DNA of 64,000 bases from Carnobacterium mobile DSM 4848 (GCF_000744825.1 NZ_JQMR01000001.1:1721501-1785500), one strand, 5' to 3'. Counted from the first letter of the stretch, positions 32,706-42,806 are shown. Numbers and translations: made by a program. The notes: generated by a model from the letters alone, not told the origin.

Positions 32706-33365
32706 TTTTTTATTCTCCTTTTTATTCCATAATAGTTTTATTGACTACATTTCGTTAAGAGCAATTGACTGTAGTTTCTAGCGACTTATTTAATTGTAAG
32801 TTAAACTATTGTTGTAAATGAAGGGTTCGTTCCTTCAACATTTGCTATCCTACCATGAATATTGAAAAAATAAAGTGATTACGCCAAACGTTATCTTTTC
32901 TTAGTCTGTTTGTATTATTAGAGCTTTTATTTGTCGAAAGAACTACAAATAGTCATTTTTCGTAAGATAAGGCTTTCTTTGTAATCTCACCGACATACTA
33001 ACGAATTATTCGTAAATTAACGTCCTGTTTTAGAGGGAGAAAAGTCGATTGTGTCGCTTTTTTTTAAAATTAAGGTCAAAAAGCGGGAAAAATAAAACCT
33101 ATCTTTAGGTCATTTGCCTTATTTTGAATAAGTAAATTTTTGTTTTGTAATGTAAAAAAAGCTTGCTTTCTCTTTAAAAGGATAAAAAATATCCTGAAAA
33201 AGAAAAGTAAACGAGAGGTTAATGGCTATTGACTAGTAGATTATGCGGTAGTTTGAATAAAAAGAAAAACCGTTCATTTTTACTTTCTACTATATATAAG
33301 AGGTAAAATAGCTGAGGAAAAGTAGAAAGCAGTTCATGAATAGCAAAAAAAGTGAACTGAATTTA
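32706..33365. other. Gene-free stretch upstream of the LysM/3D gene
   Basis: About 660 AT-rich bases without a supportable gene. It should hold the promoter and leader of the LysM/3D gene on the minus strand. A hairpin at 32817-32845 (AAATGAAGG / CCTTCAACATTT) is the only clear structure. I found no match to a known riboswitch. Confidence 0.4.
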
Positions 33366-33394
33366 TTGACAAATAGTTAGAGAACTTGTATAGT
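33366..33394 (+). promoter_or_regulatory. Strong sigma-A promoter upstream of mnmE
   Basis: TTGACA (33366-33371), 17-base spacer, TATAGT (33389-33394). It starts a leader of about 150 bases that contains an intrinsic terminator before the mnmE start. Confidence 0.8.
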
Positions 33395-33461
33395 CTTAAC
33401 GGAACAACTAGCAAAAGAAACCAAACTAAAAATTAAACTTATCTGAATGATAAAAGTAGTC

Positions 33462-33518
33462 AAAGTGCTTTATCCATTCCATTTGTCAACAGCAAAGGGG
33501 TGGAGTGGGCACTTTTTT
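33462..33518 (+). terminator. Intrinsic terminator in the mnmE leader
   Basis: Outer arms AAAGTGC / GCACTTT (33462-33468 with 33510-33516) and inner arms CCATTCCA / TGGAGTGG (33474-33481 with 33501-33508), followed by TTTTTT. It could end a short RNA of about 120 nt, or act as an attenuator of mnmE. Confidence 0.75.
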
Positions 33519-33549
33519 CGTGCGAAAAATTAAGAAGGAGTGAAGGAGT

Positions 33550-34938
33550 TTGTCATTAGAATTTGAAACAATTGCAGCTATCTCAACGCCGCCGGGTGAA
33601 GGTGCTATCGGTATCGTCCGCCTAAGCGGAGAACATGCAGTAGAAGTTGCTGATCGTGTTTACCAATCAGGATCGAAAGTTTTAGCAGAACAAAAAAGCC
33701 ACACCATTCATTATGGACACATCCAAAATCCAAAGACGAATGAAATAGTTGATGAAGTAATGATTTCAGTCATGCGAGCTCCTAAAACCTTTACTCGTGA
33801 AGACATTGTTGAAATAAACTGCCATGGTGGAATCACTTCGATCAATCAAGTGCTTCAAGTCGTCTTGCAACATGGTGCCCGCTTAGCAGAGCCGGGTGAA
33901 TTTACCAAACGGGCCTTTTTAAACGGCCGCATTGATTTGTCACAAGCAGAAGCTGTGATGGACTTGATTCGGGCCAAAACAGATAGAGCGATGCATGTTG
34001 CTTTACAACAATTGGATGGCAATTTATCTGAATTGATCCGTCAATTGCGTTCGGATATTTTAGATACGCTTGCTCAAGTAGAAGTGAACATTGATTATCC
34101 AGAATACGATGATGTAGAAACACTGACGTCTCAATTACTAGTCGAAAAAGCTCGGCTGGTAAAAGCTCAAATCCAACAATTGCTGCAAACAGCCAGCCAA
34201 GGAAAAATTTTAAGAGAAGGTTTGGCAACAGCGATTATTGGCCGACCTAATGTTGGGAAATCGAGTTTATTGAACTTCTTGCTGCAAGAAGAAAAGGCGA
34301 TTGTGACGGAAGTTGCAGGAACAACGCGAGATGTGATTGAAGAATATGTCAATGTCAGAGGCGTTCCGTTGAAATTGATCGATACAGCCGGAATTCGTGA
34401 AACAGAAGATATTGTTGAACGCATTGGCGTTGAACGAAGTCGCCAAGCACTGCAAGATGCTGACTTAGTATTGTTGGTGTTTAACCAAAATGAACCATTA
34501 ACTGAAGAAGACAAGTTATTAATAAAAGCAACCGAACAAAATCACCGCATTATTATTTTAAATAAAATGGATCTGCCTAATCGTTTAGATTTATCTGAAT
34601 TAGAACAACTGGTTGACCCTAGTTCGATCGTGAAAACATCTATTTTAACTAAATCAGGTATCGATCGATTAGAGGAACAAATCGCCAGCTTGTTTTTTGC
34701 CGGTCAAACAGGTGAAAGAGATGCAACGTATGTTTCCAATGTCCGGCATATTGCTTTATTGAATGATGCTGAGACTGCTCTAGATGACGTCATCAATGGA
34801 ATTGAAACGGGCATGCCAGTCGATCTAGTCCAAATTGATATGACTCGTTGTTGGGATCTTTTAGGAGAAATCACAGGAGACAGCGTGCAAGATGAACTGC
34901 TTACTCAACTATTCAGCCAATTCTGCCTAGGAAAATAA
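33550..34938 (+). CDS. mnmE: tRNA modification GTPase MnmE
   Basis: A 462-residue GTPase that works with MnmG to place the cmnm5 group on wobble uridine 34. An N-terminal tetrahydrofolate-binding domain (about 1-120) and a helical domain enclose the G domain, with GRPNVGKSS at about 227-235, DTAG ([13 protein letters not shown]) and NKMD. The C-terminus FCLGK supplies the catalytic Cys. The start is TTG at 33550, with AAGGAG 9 bases upstream; no better ATG exists. Confidence 0.96.
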   Translation: MSLEFETIAAISTPPGEGAIGIVRLSGEHAVEVADRVYQSGSKVLAEQKSHTIHYGHIQNPKTNEIVDEVMISVMRAPKTFTREDIVEINCHGGITSINQVLQVVLQHGARLAEPGEFTKRAFLNGRIDLSQAEAVMDLIRAKTDRAMHVALQQLDGNLSELIRQLRSDILDTLAQVEVNIDYPEYDDVETLTSQLLVEKARLVKAQIQQLLQTASQGKILREGLATAIIGRPNVGKSSLLNFLLQEEKAIVTEVAGTTRDVIEEYVNVRGVPLKLIDTAGIRETEDIVERIGVERSRQALQDADLVLLVFNQNEPLTEEDKLLIKATEQNHRIIILNKMDLPNRLDLSELEQLVDPSSIVKTSILTKSGIDRLEEQIASLFFAGQTGERDATYVSNVRHIALLNDAETALDDVINGIETGMPVDLVQIDMTRCWDLLGEITGDSVQDELLTQLFSQFCLGK

Positions 34939-34939
34939 C

Positions 34940-35235
34940 AGGATGCGGAGTGCTCTCGTCCAGCTCAGACAGAAAATTTGGAAAATTCCCGCAAAAGGCT
35001 GCAAGCCTTGAGGACAATTTTATCTATTTTCCGAAGAGCTAGAGCACGCAGCTCAACTAAAGGATGCGAAGAACAACGTTTAGCTTCGAAAAGAAAATAG
35101 GAAAAGTTGAAGAAAACTATGATTTCAAAAACTTTTATCTTTTTCTCGAGTAGCTGTTGTTCGTAGCTCAACTACCCGGATATCAAATGTCTGGGTCACG
35201 CAGCTCAATTTAGGTAAGATGCGGAGTGACCCGTG
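34940..35235 (+). repeat. Cluster of related hairpin modules between mnmE and mnmG
   Basis: Two complete modules and pieces of further ones share a head GGATGCG(G/A)AG and a tail CGCAGCTCAA or CGTAGCTCAA. The variable bases next to head and tail are complementary in each module: GTGCTCT/AGAGCAC (34950, 35041), GAACAAC/GTTGTTC (35071, 35156) and GGGTCAC/GTGACCC (35193, 35226). The first module also has arms AGCTC/GAGCT and an apical AAGGCT-GCA-AGCCTT (34995-35009). The stems differ in sequence but keep pairing. I do not recognise a named repeat family. Confidence 0.7.
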
Positions 35236-35333
35236 TAGACACACAGCAATTTTAGGTAAGAGACAAACATTATTAGGGTTTATATATAGAAGAAAATAAT
35301 GAATTTGATTAACGAAATGAGAGGAATGATTCG

Positions 35334-37226
35334 ATGCAACAATATGAAGCAGGCAATTATGATGTGATTGTAGTGGGAGCTGGACACGCTGGTTCTGAAG
35401 CTGCTTTAGCAGCAGCGAGAATGGGCAGCAAAACACTCTTAATCACAATTAACTTAGATATGATCGCTTTTATGCCGTGTAATCCATCAATCGGCGGACC
35501 GGCTAAAGGAGTCGTCGTTCGTGAAATTGATGCATTAGGCGGAGAAATGGGGCGCAACATTGATAAAACCTATATCCAAATGAGAATGCTGAATACAGGT
35601 AAAGGTCCTGCCGTAAGAGCATTGAGAGCACAAGCCGATAAATTTATGTATGCTAATGAAATGAAAAAAACCATTGAAAACACTGAAAACCTCGTATTGA
35701 AACAAGGAATTGCTGAAGAATTAATTATTGAAGATGGCGTTTGTCAAGGAATTATTACCAATACAGGAGCCATTTATCGCGCCAAAGCAGTCATTTTAAC
35801 AGCTGGTACTTCTTCTCGAGGAGAAATCATCATCGGCGAATTAAAATACTCTTCTGGCCCTAATAATTCTCAACCATCTATTAAACTATCTGAGAGTTTG
35901 TTGGAGCATGGTTTTGAATTAAATCGGTTTAAAACCGGTACACCGCCGCGTGTAAAAGCTTCAACGATCAATTATAGCGTAACAGATGAACAACCGGGTG
36001 ATGAAAAAGCGAATCATTTTAGTTATGAAACGCCAAACAGTGCGTATTTAAAAGACCAATTGTCTTGTTGGTTAACGTATACAAACGAAAAAACACATAG
36101 CATTATTCAAGATAATCTGCACCGTGCACCTATGTTTACCGGAATCGTAGAAGGTGTAGGAGCGCGTTACTGCCCGTCAATCGAAGATAAAATCGTTCGA
36201 TTTAGTGATAAGCCAAGACACCAACTGTTCTTAGAACCTGAAGGCCGTCATACAGAAGAAGTATATGTCCAAGGTTTATCAACTTCGCTTCCTGAAGACG
36301 TGCAAGAAGACATTCTGCATACGATCGAAGGATTGGAAAACGCAGAAATGATGCGGACCGGTTATGCGATCGAGTACGATGTGGTCGTTCCGTACCAATT
36401 ACGCCCTTCACTTGAAACTAAAGTAGTAGAAAATTTATTTACAGCTGGACAAATGAATGGGACTTCCGGATATGAAGAAGCAGCTGGACAAGGAATTATG
36501 GCGGGCATCAATGCAGCGCTTAAAGTTCAAGGAAAAGAACCTTTTGTGATGAAGCGCAGCGAAGGATATATCGGAGTGATGATCGATGATTTAGTTACTA
36601 AAGGAACAAATGAACCGTACCGCTTATTGACCTCTCGTGCAGAATATCGTTTATTGTTGCGCCATGATAATGCTGATTTCCGCTTAACTGAAATAGGTCA
36701 TCAGTTAGGCCTTGTTTCACAAGAACGCTATGCTGCTTTTCTTACTAAAAAAGCTCAAGTGGAAGAAGAATTGGAACGTTTAAGACACACTCGTTTAAAA
36801 CCAACAGAAGAGATCCAAGCATTTTTAGCTGGAAAAAATATTGCTCCATTGAAAGACGGTATTCTAGCACTAGACTTCTTGCGTCGGCCAGAAATCTCGT
36901 ATTGGGATATTCTCAAGTTTGCACCGCTAGCTGAAAACTTGTCTAGAGAAGTAGAAGAGCAAATTGAAATCCAAGTAAAATATGAAGGCTACATTCAAAA
37001 AGCCATTCAAAAAGTAGATAAATTAAAACGGATGGAAAACAAACGCATTCCTGAAAATATCGATTATTCGGCAATAAATGGAATCGCTACTGAAGCAAGA
37101 CAAAAATTAGCACTGATTCAACCTGAAACGATTGCGCAAGCTAGTCGCGTCAGTGGAGTAAATCCCGCAGATATTTCTGTCTTAATGGTGTATGTTGAAC
37201 AAGGAAAAATTGCGAAAGTAATGTAA
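35334..37226 (+). CDS. mnmG: tRNA uridine-5-carboxymethylaminomethyl modification enzyme MnmG
   Basis: A 630-residue FAD protein, partner of MnmE. The dinucleotide-binding [12 protein letters not shown] is at about 14-25, with [11 protein letters not shown] (catalytic Cys region) near 49, the GGxGxEEAxxQG-like [12 protein letters not shown], and the C-terminal helical domain that binds MnmE ([24 protein letters not shown]). Length and motifs are complete. AGAGGAATG precedes the ATG. Confidence 0.97.
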   Translation: MQQYEAGNYDVIVVGAGHAGSEAALAAARMGSKTLLITINLDMIAFMPCNPSIGGPAKGVVVREIDALGGEMGRNIDKTYIQMRMLNTGKGPAVRALRAQADKFMYANEMKKTIENTENLVLKQGIAEELIIEDGVCQGIITNTGAIYRAKAVILTAGTSSRGEIIIGELKYSSGPNNSQPSIKLSESLLEHGFELNRFKTGTPPRVKASTINYSVTDEQPGDEKANHFSYETPNSAYLKDQLSCWLTYTNEKTHSIIQDNLHRAPMFTGIVEGVGARYCPSIEDKIVRFSDKPRHQLFLEPEGRHTEEVYVQGLSTSLPEDVQEDILHTIEGLENAEMMRTGYAIEYDVVVPYQLRPSLETKVVENLFTAGQMNGTSGYEEAAGQGIMAGINAALKVQGKEPFVMKRSEGYIGVMIDDLVTKGTNEPYRLLTSRAEYRLLLRHDNADFRLTEIGHQLGLVSQERYAAFLTKKAQVEEELERLRHTRLKPTEEIQAFLAGKNIAPLKDGILALDFLRRPEISYWDILKFAPLAENLSREVEEQIEIQVKYEGYIQKAIQKVDKLKRMENKRIPENIDYSAINGIATEARQKLALIQPETIAQASRVSGVNPADISVLMVYVEQGKIAKVM

Positions 37227-37230
37227 TACA

Positions 37231-37280
37231 AAAAACGTTCCGCTCCTTATTCTTATAAGAATAAGGAGCGGAACGTTTTT
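37231..37280. terminator. Bidirectional terminator between mnmG and the ZIP gene
   Basis: A perfect 50-base palindrome with arms of 25 bases (half-site includes CGTTCCGCTCCTTATTC), flanked by A and T runs, between convergent genes. Confidence 0.95.
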
Positions 37281-37292
37281 TTAGATAATGGT

Positions 37293-38114
37293 TTAGCCTA
37301 AAGCAACGTCTAAAATCATCATGACGGTAAACCCAAGCATTAAGGAGAGCGTAGCAATATCATTATTGCCATTTGTTTGTGATTCAGGAATCAATTGTTC
37401 AACAACAACAAAAATCATTGCGCCTGCTGCAAAGGCTAAAGCATAAGGTAAAATAGCGGACATTGAAATAACTGCGAATGCGCCAATAACGGCTGCAATC
37501 GGTTCTACTATAGCGGATAACTGTCCTAAGTTAAAAGCTTTCCAGCGGCTGCTTCCAGCTGCTCGAATCGGCATTGACAAAGCAGATCCTTCGGGAATAT
37601 TTTGAATTCCGATTCCGATAGCCAGTCCGACAGCACTTAAGAAAGCATCGCCATTAGCTATCCCTACAGACGTAGCTCCAAAAGCAACACCAACCGATAA
37701 ACCTTCCGGAATATTGTGTATCGTAATCGCTAAAAAAAGAAGCATATTTTTTGAAACGCTCGTTTTTGGTCCTTCTGCATGTTCTACTGGCTCTCCCAAA
37801 TGCAAATGCGGAATAACCACATCAAGCAATCTTAAAAAGAATCCTCCAAATAGAAAGCCGACAGCTGCTGGAACCCAAGACCACAAACCATATCCATTTT
37901 GTTCAGCAGAAGAAATAGAAGGAGCTAATAAAGACCAAAATGAAGCTGCAATCATGACGCCGGCTGCAAAACCGTTCATGGAATCTAAAAATTTTCGGTT
38001 AACTTCTTTAAATAAAAAGACAAAAGCAGAACCGAAAATGGTACATCCCCAAGTAAATAAGCCTGCTATTAAAGCTTGTAAAACGGGGTGGAAAGCTTGA
38101 AATGTTTCAACCAT
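37293..38114 (-). CDS. ZIP family metal transporter
   Basis: A 273-residue membrane protein with eight predicted helices. The paired metal-site motifs of ZIP transporters are present: HNIPEGLSVG (about 133-142) and QNIPEGSAL (about 171-179), plus a cytoplasmic loop with HLHLGEPVEHAEG. It probably takes up zinc or a similar divalent cation; the specificity cannot be read from sequence. It has its own AGGAGG-type site and is convergent to mnmG. Confidence 0.88.
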   Translation of the reverse strand: MVETFQAFHPVLQALIAGLFTWGCTIFGSAFVFLFKEVNRKFLDSMNGFAAGVMIAASFWSLLAPSISSAEQNGYGLWSWVPAAVGFLFGGFFLRLLDVVIPHLHLGEPVEHAEGPKTSVSKNMLLFLAITIHNIPEGLSVGVAFGATSVGIANGDAFLSAVGLAIGIGIQNIPEGSALSMPIRAAGSSRWKAFNLGQLSAIVEPIAAVIGAFAVISMSAILPYALAFAAGAMIFVVVEQLIPESQTNGNNDIATLSLMLGFTVMMILDVALG

Positions 38115-38726
38115 ATTATTATTATTCCTCCTTAAATGAAAATCTGATAGTATTTTAAAATTAAGCCTGCTTAAGAATAAAGTGCATGAACAACTACTAC
38201 TTGCTAAAAGCTTTACTATAAAAAACAGTCAATTTATTGGGTATCTTTAGGGTTGCCTAAAAAATCATATTAAACTTAGACGACTATTTTTGCAAGCACT
38301 AAAGTGAAAATAGTGAATGATTAGCTATATGCTATTATGTTTCCAATTATAGTATTTATAAAGATAAAGGTTTAGCAATGGACTTGCCGCATTCAGAGAA
38401 GAAGAGGTTCAGGCTATAGAAGGCCTTAATCAGAACAGATGCTTTTAGAATTAAAAAGTTAGTTAGAACAAATTAATTGTGCCCTTATAAAGTTAGTAAC
38501 TCGTATTTGTATATGGAACTTCGTGAAGAAGACTGATTAGAAGAGTTCTAACTTATAGTAATTAGTACAGATGGATGGAACTATTAATCATAAGTTATTT
38601 TGACTGGCTTCGATTATCTTAATAAGCTGACAATGAAATGGGAAGTTATTTTTTTGAAAAAAATCCTTACGAAAAAAATATTTCATGATAGAGTAGTTTC
38701 TGTTACTTAGAAAGGAGACGTTTATT
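38115..38726. other. Gene-free stretch, possibly with decayed coding DNA
   Basis: About 610 bases with no open frame I can support. Short stretches near 38390-38640 look codon-like but are broken by stops in every frame, so a decayed gene is possible. The last 80 bases hold the promoter region and ribosome site AAAGGAGACG of the next gene. Confidence 0.35.
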
Positions 38727-39179
38727 TTGCCAACGAATAAAAAAGAAGGAATTATCTTTACGTCATTAATGTGTTTTTGTATGGTATTTGGTATGAGTTT
38801 ATATAATTTAGTGATTCATAACCAGTTTACATGGACAGCTTTACTATTAGGATTGATCCCCGGATTTGTGGTCGCATTTATCTTAGATGTTTTTATTGTA
38901 GGAGTCATTGCGAAAAAACTTGCTTTTAAACTGCCGGTCAATAAAGACAGTAAACTTCAGCTGATTTTGACTATTTCTTCTCTGATGGTGCTGGGAATGG
39001 TAACTTGTATGTCGCTTTTTGGTATTTTAATGGAAGGAAGCGGTTCTGAAGATCTTTTGTCCGCTTACTTAACTGCATGGAAGATGAATGTGATTGCCGC
39101 ATTGCCTTTACAATTGCTGCTGGTAGGACCTTTTTCAAGAAAAATTTTGAGCATTATTCAAGTTAAAAACCTAGCTTAA
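38727..39179 (+). CDS. DUF2798 family membrane protein
   Basis: A 150-residue protein with four membrane helices (about 8-28, 38-60, 78-100, 112-135). The duplicated pattern of FTSLMCFCMVFGMSLYN and ISSLMVLGMVTCMSLFG marks the two-repeat DUF2798 family, whose role is unknown. The start is TTG at 38727, with AAAGGAGACG upstream. It lies alone before the MarR operon. Confidence 0.8.
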   Translation: MPTNKKEGIIFTSLMCFCMVFGMSLYNLVIHNQFTWTALLLGLIPGFVVAFILDVFIVGVIAKKLAFKLPVNKDSKLQLILTISSLMVLGMVTCMSLFGILMEGSGSEDLLSAYLTAWKMNVIAALPLQLLLVGPFSRKILSIIQVKNLA

Positions 39180-39243
39180 AGAAGCAATAGACTTATTGAA
39201 GATTTGCTGAAATGATGTAACCTAAGAAAACCGAGATCTTATC

Positions 39244-39285
39244 TTGACACACATGGGTTGCGACTATATAATTAACATCGTTAAC
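39244..39285 (+). promoter_or_regulatory. Consensus promoter and operator of the MarR operon
   Basis: TTGACA (39244-39249), 17 bases, TATAAT (39267-39272) is a perfect sigma-A consensus. A palindrome TTAAC-ATC-GTTAA (39273-39285) follows the -10 at once and fits a MarR dimer site, so autorepression is likely. Confidence 0.8.
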
Positions 39286-39305
39286 TATATGTGGAGGAGA
39301 TATTT

Positions 39306-39755
39306 ATGAGTGATTCAAATTGGAAAGAGTTGGGTGAAAATATCGCTCTGCTCCATTCTTTTTCTAGAAAAGTACTGGCACAGCATTACTTACTTACTAT
39401 TACTACAAATGAATTAGATATATTAACGTGGATTTTTTTTGCAAAGGGCAAAGAAACACCGATAAAGATAAGTCAGGATTTAAAATTAAAAAAGGAATCA
39501 GTTAGCAGGACATTGAAGAGTTTGATTGAAAAAGGTTTAGTAAAAAAAGAATTAAATAACTTAGATGAACGCAGTTACTATTTGGCTATTACAGAAAAAG
39601 GAATTGCAACTCTGGAGGAAAACTATATCTATTTAATGAAACCTTATTATTATTTGAAAAGAAGTATGGGAGACGACTATGATCTTTTTATTAAGCAAGT
39701 AGCTGAAGCTGATAAGTCATTAACCCATTTCAATAATGGAGGAACTAGCGAATGA
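39306..39755 (+). CDS. MarR family transcriptional regulator
   Basis: A 149-residue winged-helix regulator. The DNA-binding part reads LDILTWIFFAKGKETPIKISQDLKLKKESVSRTLKSLIEKGLVKKE, with a wing at DERSYYLAITEKG, and terminal helices for dimerisation. The ATG at 39306 has GGAGGAG 6 bases upstream; the GTG at 39291 overlaps that site. It overlaps the next gene by 4 bases, so it probably controls that membrane protein and itself. Confidence 0.88.
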   Translation: MSDSNWKELGENIALLHSFSRKVLAQHYLLTITTNELDILTWIFFAKGKETPIKISQDLKLKKESVSRTLKSLIEKGLVKKELNNLDERSYYLAITEKGIATLEENYIYLMKPYYYLKRSMGDDYDLFIKQVAEADKSLTHFNNGGTSE

Positions 39756-40816
39756 ATTTTTACCAATCACTTCAGTTAGATCCATTCGTTTTGAAACAAC
39801 AAATGAAAAATGCAACCTCGAGTAAAGAAAAGCATTTTTTCATAAAGGCTTTAGTTGTTCGAGATATCTTATTAGTGGCTTTTGCAATTTTTTTTGTGTC
39901 TGTTATCACAACTTTTTTTGGAGAAGACACTAGTTCTCTTGCAGTAGTATTGTTTTGTATTTTGTTGAGTATCCGTTTTGTTGATTTTGGTTACCACATC
40001 ACTCACTCTCTTATTAGTCTGGCTGTCGTATTTGCAGTTCTGTTTATTTCACCAGTTTTGAATCAGATAGTTTCACCAATTCCTGGATTCTTTATTAATT
40101 TTATATCTCTGTTAATTCTTTTTTTCTTAACAAGCAGTAACCCTCAAATGGGTAATGCTAGTTTATATTCATTTTCTTACATTTTTTTAACGGGAACTTC
40201 TAATGCTAAAGATATTTATAACTTAAGCAATAAAGGTCTGTTATTGGTTCTTTGTTATATACTGTTTGCAGTTATATTTTTTATAAAACACAAAAATAAA
40301 AATGAAAACCATTCGTTTATGCAAGAAATGATCGGAGAAGATTTCTTTTCTAAAAGAAATTTATGGCTCATATATGTAGTACTAGGAGTTAGTATGCTTT
40401 TCTTTATAGGGGAATATAGTTCATTAAACAGGTTTATGTGGGTTGGATTTGCCTGTTCCTCACTTTTATCTAATTATAATACTCATGATATTAAGCAACG
40501 TTTCTATGACCGTTTGATAGGGGTTGTTCTAGGTTCTGTATTATTTAGCGTAGTTTTACAACTCACTCCGCCTTCAGCAACATTTATTTTAGGACCTATG
40601 GGCGGATTGGCATTAGGACTTTGTTCTTCCTATAGATATAAGTCGCTCTTTAACTGTTTTGGAGCTTTAGCTTTGGCTAGTGGTATTTATGGGATTCATG
40701 ATGCAGTAATTTTTCGTATCCTGAATAATTTGATAGGATTAATATTTGGGTACGTGTATTATATAATTTCCATAAAAATATTTTCATTATTGAAAACTAA
40801 ACACGCGCATAACTGA
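39752..40816 (+). CDS. FUSC-like multi-pass membrane protein
   Basis: A 354-residue protein with about ten membrane helices in two halves, separated by a charged loop near 180-205. The arrangement, with a soluble N-terminus and a C-terminal half containing RFYDRLIGVVLGSVLF, resembles the FUSC/aromatic-acid exporter group (DUF2955-like). The link to a MarR regulator supports an efflux role, but no substrate can be assigned. Start overlaps marR by 4 bases. Confidence 0.65.
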   Translation: MNFYQSLQLDPFVLKQQMKNATSSKEKHFFIKALVVRDILLVAFAIFFVSVITTFFGEDTSSLAVVLFCILLSIRFVDFGYHITHSLISLAVVFAVLFISPVLNQIVSPIPGFFINFISLLILFFLTSSNPQMGNASLYSFSYIFLTGTSNAKDIYNLSNKGLLLVLCYILFAVIFFIKHKNKNENHSFMQEMIGEDFFSKRNLWLIYVVLGVSMLFFIGEYSSLNRFMWVGFACSSLLSNYNTHDIKQRFYDRLIGVVLGSVLFSVVLQLTPPSATFILGPMGGLALGLCSSYRYKSLFNCFGALALASGIYGIHDAVIFRILNNLIGLIFGYVYYIISIKIFSLLKTKHAHN

Positions 40817-40820
40817 GTAA

Positions 40821-40866
40821 AAAAAGAACGAGCTGAAAGTTTTAACTGGAGGTACGTTCTTTTTTA
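40821..40866 (+). terminator. Terminator after the MarR operon
   Basis: Arms AAAAAGAACG / CGTTCTTTTT (40821-40830 with 40855-40864) with a partly paired loop, ending in TTTTTT. Confidence 0.8.
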
Positions 40867-40938
40867 CTTCTTTCTTAGAATAAATCACGTTGTTGGCGAG
40901 CCCATGGAGCTCTAAGGCTGTAAATGTGGTTAAAATAA

Positions 40939-40989
40939 AAATCGCCAATAAGAAAGACTGCTGTATCAGCATTTTCTTATTGGCGATTT
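40939..40989 (-). terminator. Hairpin at the left edge of the insertion sequence
   Basis: Perfect 16-bp arms (40939-40954 with 40974-40989). On the minus strand it is followed by TTTTTATTTT, so it can act as a terminator for leftward transcription. Whether it belongs to the IS or to the host flank is unclear. Confidence 0.6.
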
Positions 40990-40998
40990 ATCATTTTT

Positions 40999-42420
40999 GG
41001 TATTTTGCGACTAATTAAAAAAATAAGAGAAAAAGTGCCTCAAACTACTGAAACAGTAGTAAAATATGGTTATCAGACTCATATAAGGAGGTCACTTTTC
41101 CCATGAATAGAATAACACAATTATCATTATTTGAAAACCATGAATTAGGCGATTTAGAAAAGTTGAATGATCTATTAACTGCATTACCGGATGAAAACCT
41201 GTTAACTGCATTAGAAGAAGAACGTGGAAAGGGCAGAAATGATTATCCAGTTCATACCATGTGGCGTGCTTTCGTAGCTAGTTTTGTCTTTCAACATCGC
41301 TCTGTCGCTTCTTTGATTCGAGAGTTGAAGCGGAATAGCCAACTCAGAGAACTATGCGGCTTTCAACCTCATTTTTCGCGCTCACAAAAAGGAAGGTATA
41401 GGGTTCAACTAGCTCCCACAGAAGCTGCTTTTTCTCGATTTTTAAAAAAGTTACTGCTCCATCAACACCTATTAGATGAGATGTTTACTGAATTGGTCAC
41501 TACTTTATATGAAACACTGGATGGATTTGGGCAAACGTTAGCTTTAGATGGAAAAATCATCCCTTCTTATGCTACAAAACCAAATAAAAAAGTAGAACAT
41601 GATGGCAGAAGAGATACTGAAGCAGATTTCACACTAAAACAATATACCACTACGACAGCCAATGGCGAGAAGATAACAAAGAAGAAAACATGGTTTGGTT
41701 ATCGACTTCATTTAATCGTTGATGCAAATTATGAATTGCCTGTAGCCTACGAAGTGACTAAAGCATCTGAAGGCGAACCGACGGTCGCAAAAAGACTGAT
41801 CAAACATTTTTCTACCTCACAAGCAAAACAGTGTGACTATCTTCTAGCTGACAGAGGATATGATGGAGCTCCATTATTAAGTCTCATTGAATCTAAAGAA
41901 ATAATTCCCATTATTGATATTAAAAACCAGTGGGATAAAGATACGCTAACCAAACAATATCGAGATTCAGATTTGATTTATACGTATAATGGAGCCGTTT
42001 CCTATGTCGATGGAAAAGGAAATGAGATAAAGCTAGCGTATAAGGGATATGATAAGAAAACAGATTCTTTACGTTATGGATTTAAACCTCAATATCAGGA
42101 TAACCGGCTTTTCAGAATAAAACGTGAAGAAGACAGACGTATATTTAACAAAGTCGCTAGGGATAGTTTTAAGTTCAAACGAATCTACAAAAAGCGAACC
42201 TCTATTGAGCGAGTAAATGGACGAATCGATCGAGATTACCTATTTGAGAATCATACGATACGAGGAAAAAAGAAACTGAATCTTTTTGTGACAATGACTT
42301 TTCTCATTATGTTAGCCTTTGCGAAAGATAAGATCAGTAAAAACCATCTAGCTCATCTAACTGCTTGGGTAGCTTAATTTTTTAAAAAATTAGAAGGGAT
42401 AGTTTATTTGGCGTGCGCAA
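40999..42420 (+). mobile_element. DDE insertion sequence
   Basis: One transposase gene with related ends: TATTTTGCGAC near 41000-41012 and, inverted, TATTTTTGCGCAC near 42408-42420. Inner pieces CTAATTAAAAAAAT and ATTTTTTAAAAAATTAG also mirror each other. The exact tips and any target duplication are not resolved. It sits between the MarR operon and tRNA-Val. Confidence 0.6.
41103..42377 (+). CDS. DDE transposase, DUF772/IS4-IS5 superfamily
   Basis: A 424-residue full-length transposase. The N-terminal DUF772-type helical part includes YPVHTMWRAFVASFVFQHRS. The catalytic core shows the first Asp in LALDGKIIPS (about 152), the second in YLLADRGYDG (about 248) and the Glu in TSIERVNGRID (about 368). 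No frameshift is seen, so it may be active. AAGGAGGTC precedes the ATG. The exact IS family (IS1182 or a relative) is not certain. Confidence 0.88.
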   Translation: MNRITQLSLFENHELGDLEKLNDLLTALPDENLLTALEEERGKGRNDYPVHTMWRAFVASFVFQHRSVASLIRELKRNSQLRELCGFQPHFSRSQKGRYRVQLAPTEAAFSRFLKKLLLHQHLLDEMFTELVTTLYETLDGFGQTLALDGKIIPSYATKPNKKVEHDGRRDTEADFTLKQYTTTTANGEKITKKKTWFGYRLHLIVDANYELPVAYEVTKASEGEPTVAKRLIKHFSTSQAKQCDYLLADRGYDGAPLLSLIESKEIIPIIDIKNQWDKDTLTKQYRDSDLIYTYNGAVSYVDGKGNEIKLAYKGYDKKTDSLRYGFKPQYQDNRLFRIKREEDRRIFNKVARDSFKFKRIYKKRTSIERVNGRIDRDYLFENHTIRGKKKLNLFVTMTFLIMLAFAKDKISKNHLAHLTAWVA

Positions 42421-42582
42421 AAATAAAAGCGGAGTTAAAAAACAGACGCTTTTTTTACACAAACCATGGAATGAACTGACTACTTTTCGCTATTTTACAA
42501 ATAATGAAGCCTACGGCTTATTTCTATGCTAGTTATTTTCACAAAAAATGGTACAACGTAATTTATTCTCTTATTAAAAAGC

Positions 42583-42611
42583 TTTACTTAAGGAATAAGC
42601 TCTATTATAAT
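42583..42611 (+). promoter_or_regulatory. tRNA-Val promoter
   Basis: TTTACT (42583-42588), 17-base spacer, TATAAT (42606-42611), 45 bases before the tRNA. A small hairpin TTGTTAA / TTAACAA follows in the leader. Confidence 0.7.
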
Positions 42612-42655
42612 AAAGCTGTTGTTAATTTTTTAACAATAGAGAGAATAATTTACTC

Positions 42656-42728
42656 GGTTCCTTAGCTCAGTTGGGAGAGCACTACCTCGACAAGGTAGGG
42701 GTCGCTGGTTCGAGCCCAGTAGGGACCA
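42656..42728 (+). tRNA. tRNA-Val (anticodon GAC), insertion target
   Basis: Cloverleaf with acceptor GGTTCCT / AGGGACC (one G-T pair), discriminator A, anticodon stem CTACC/GGTAG with loop TCGACAA giving GAC (valine, GTC codon), and T-arm GGTTCGAGCC. CCA is not encoded. Its last 13 bases belong to the 15-bp repeat that marks the left end of the integrated element. Confidence 0.95.
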
Positions 42729-42730
42729 TA
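42716..42730 (+). other. attL core repeat
   Basis: CCAGTAGGGACCATA covering the tRNA-Val 3' end, identical to 58119-58133. Confidence 0.9.
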
Positions 42731-42744
42731 CAGTAATTTTATAT

Positions 42745-42800
42745 GAAGCCTTAGAACAGTTGGTACGAGTGCATTCTCGCAACTTTCTAGGCTTCTTTTT
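42745..42800 (+). terminator. Element-supplied terminator behind tRNA-Val
   Basis: Long hairpin GAAGCCTTAGAACAGTT / AACTTTCTAGGCTTC (42745-42761 with 42781-42795) plus an inner GAG/CTC stem, followed by TTTTTT. It lies inside the element and replaces the tRNA's own terminator. Confidence 0.8.
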
Positions 42801-42806
42801 TGTTTC

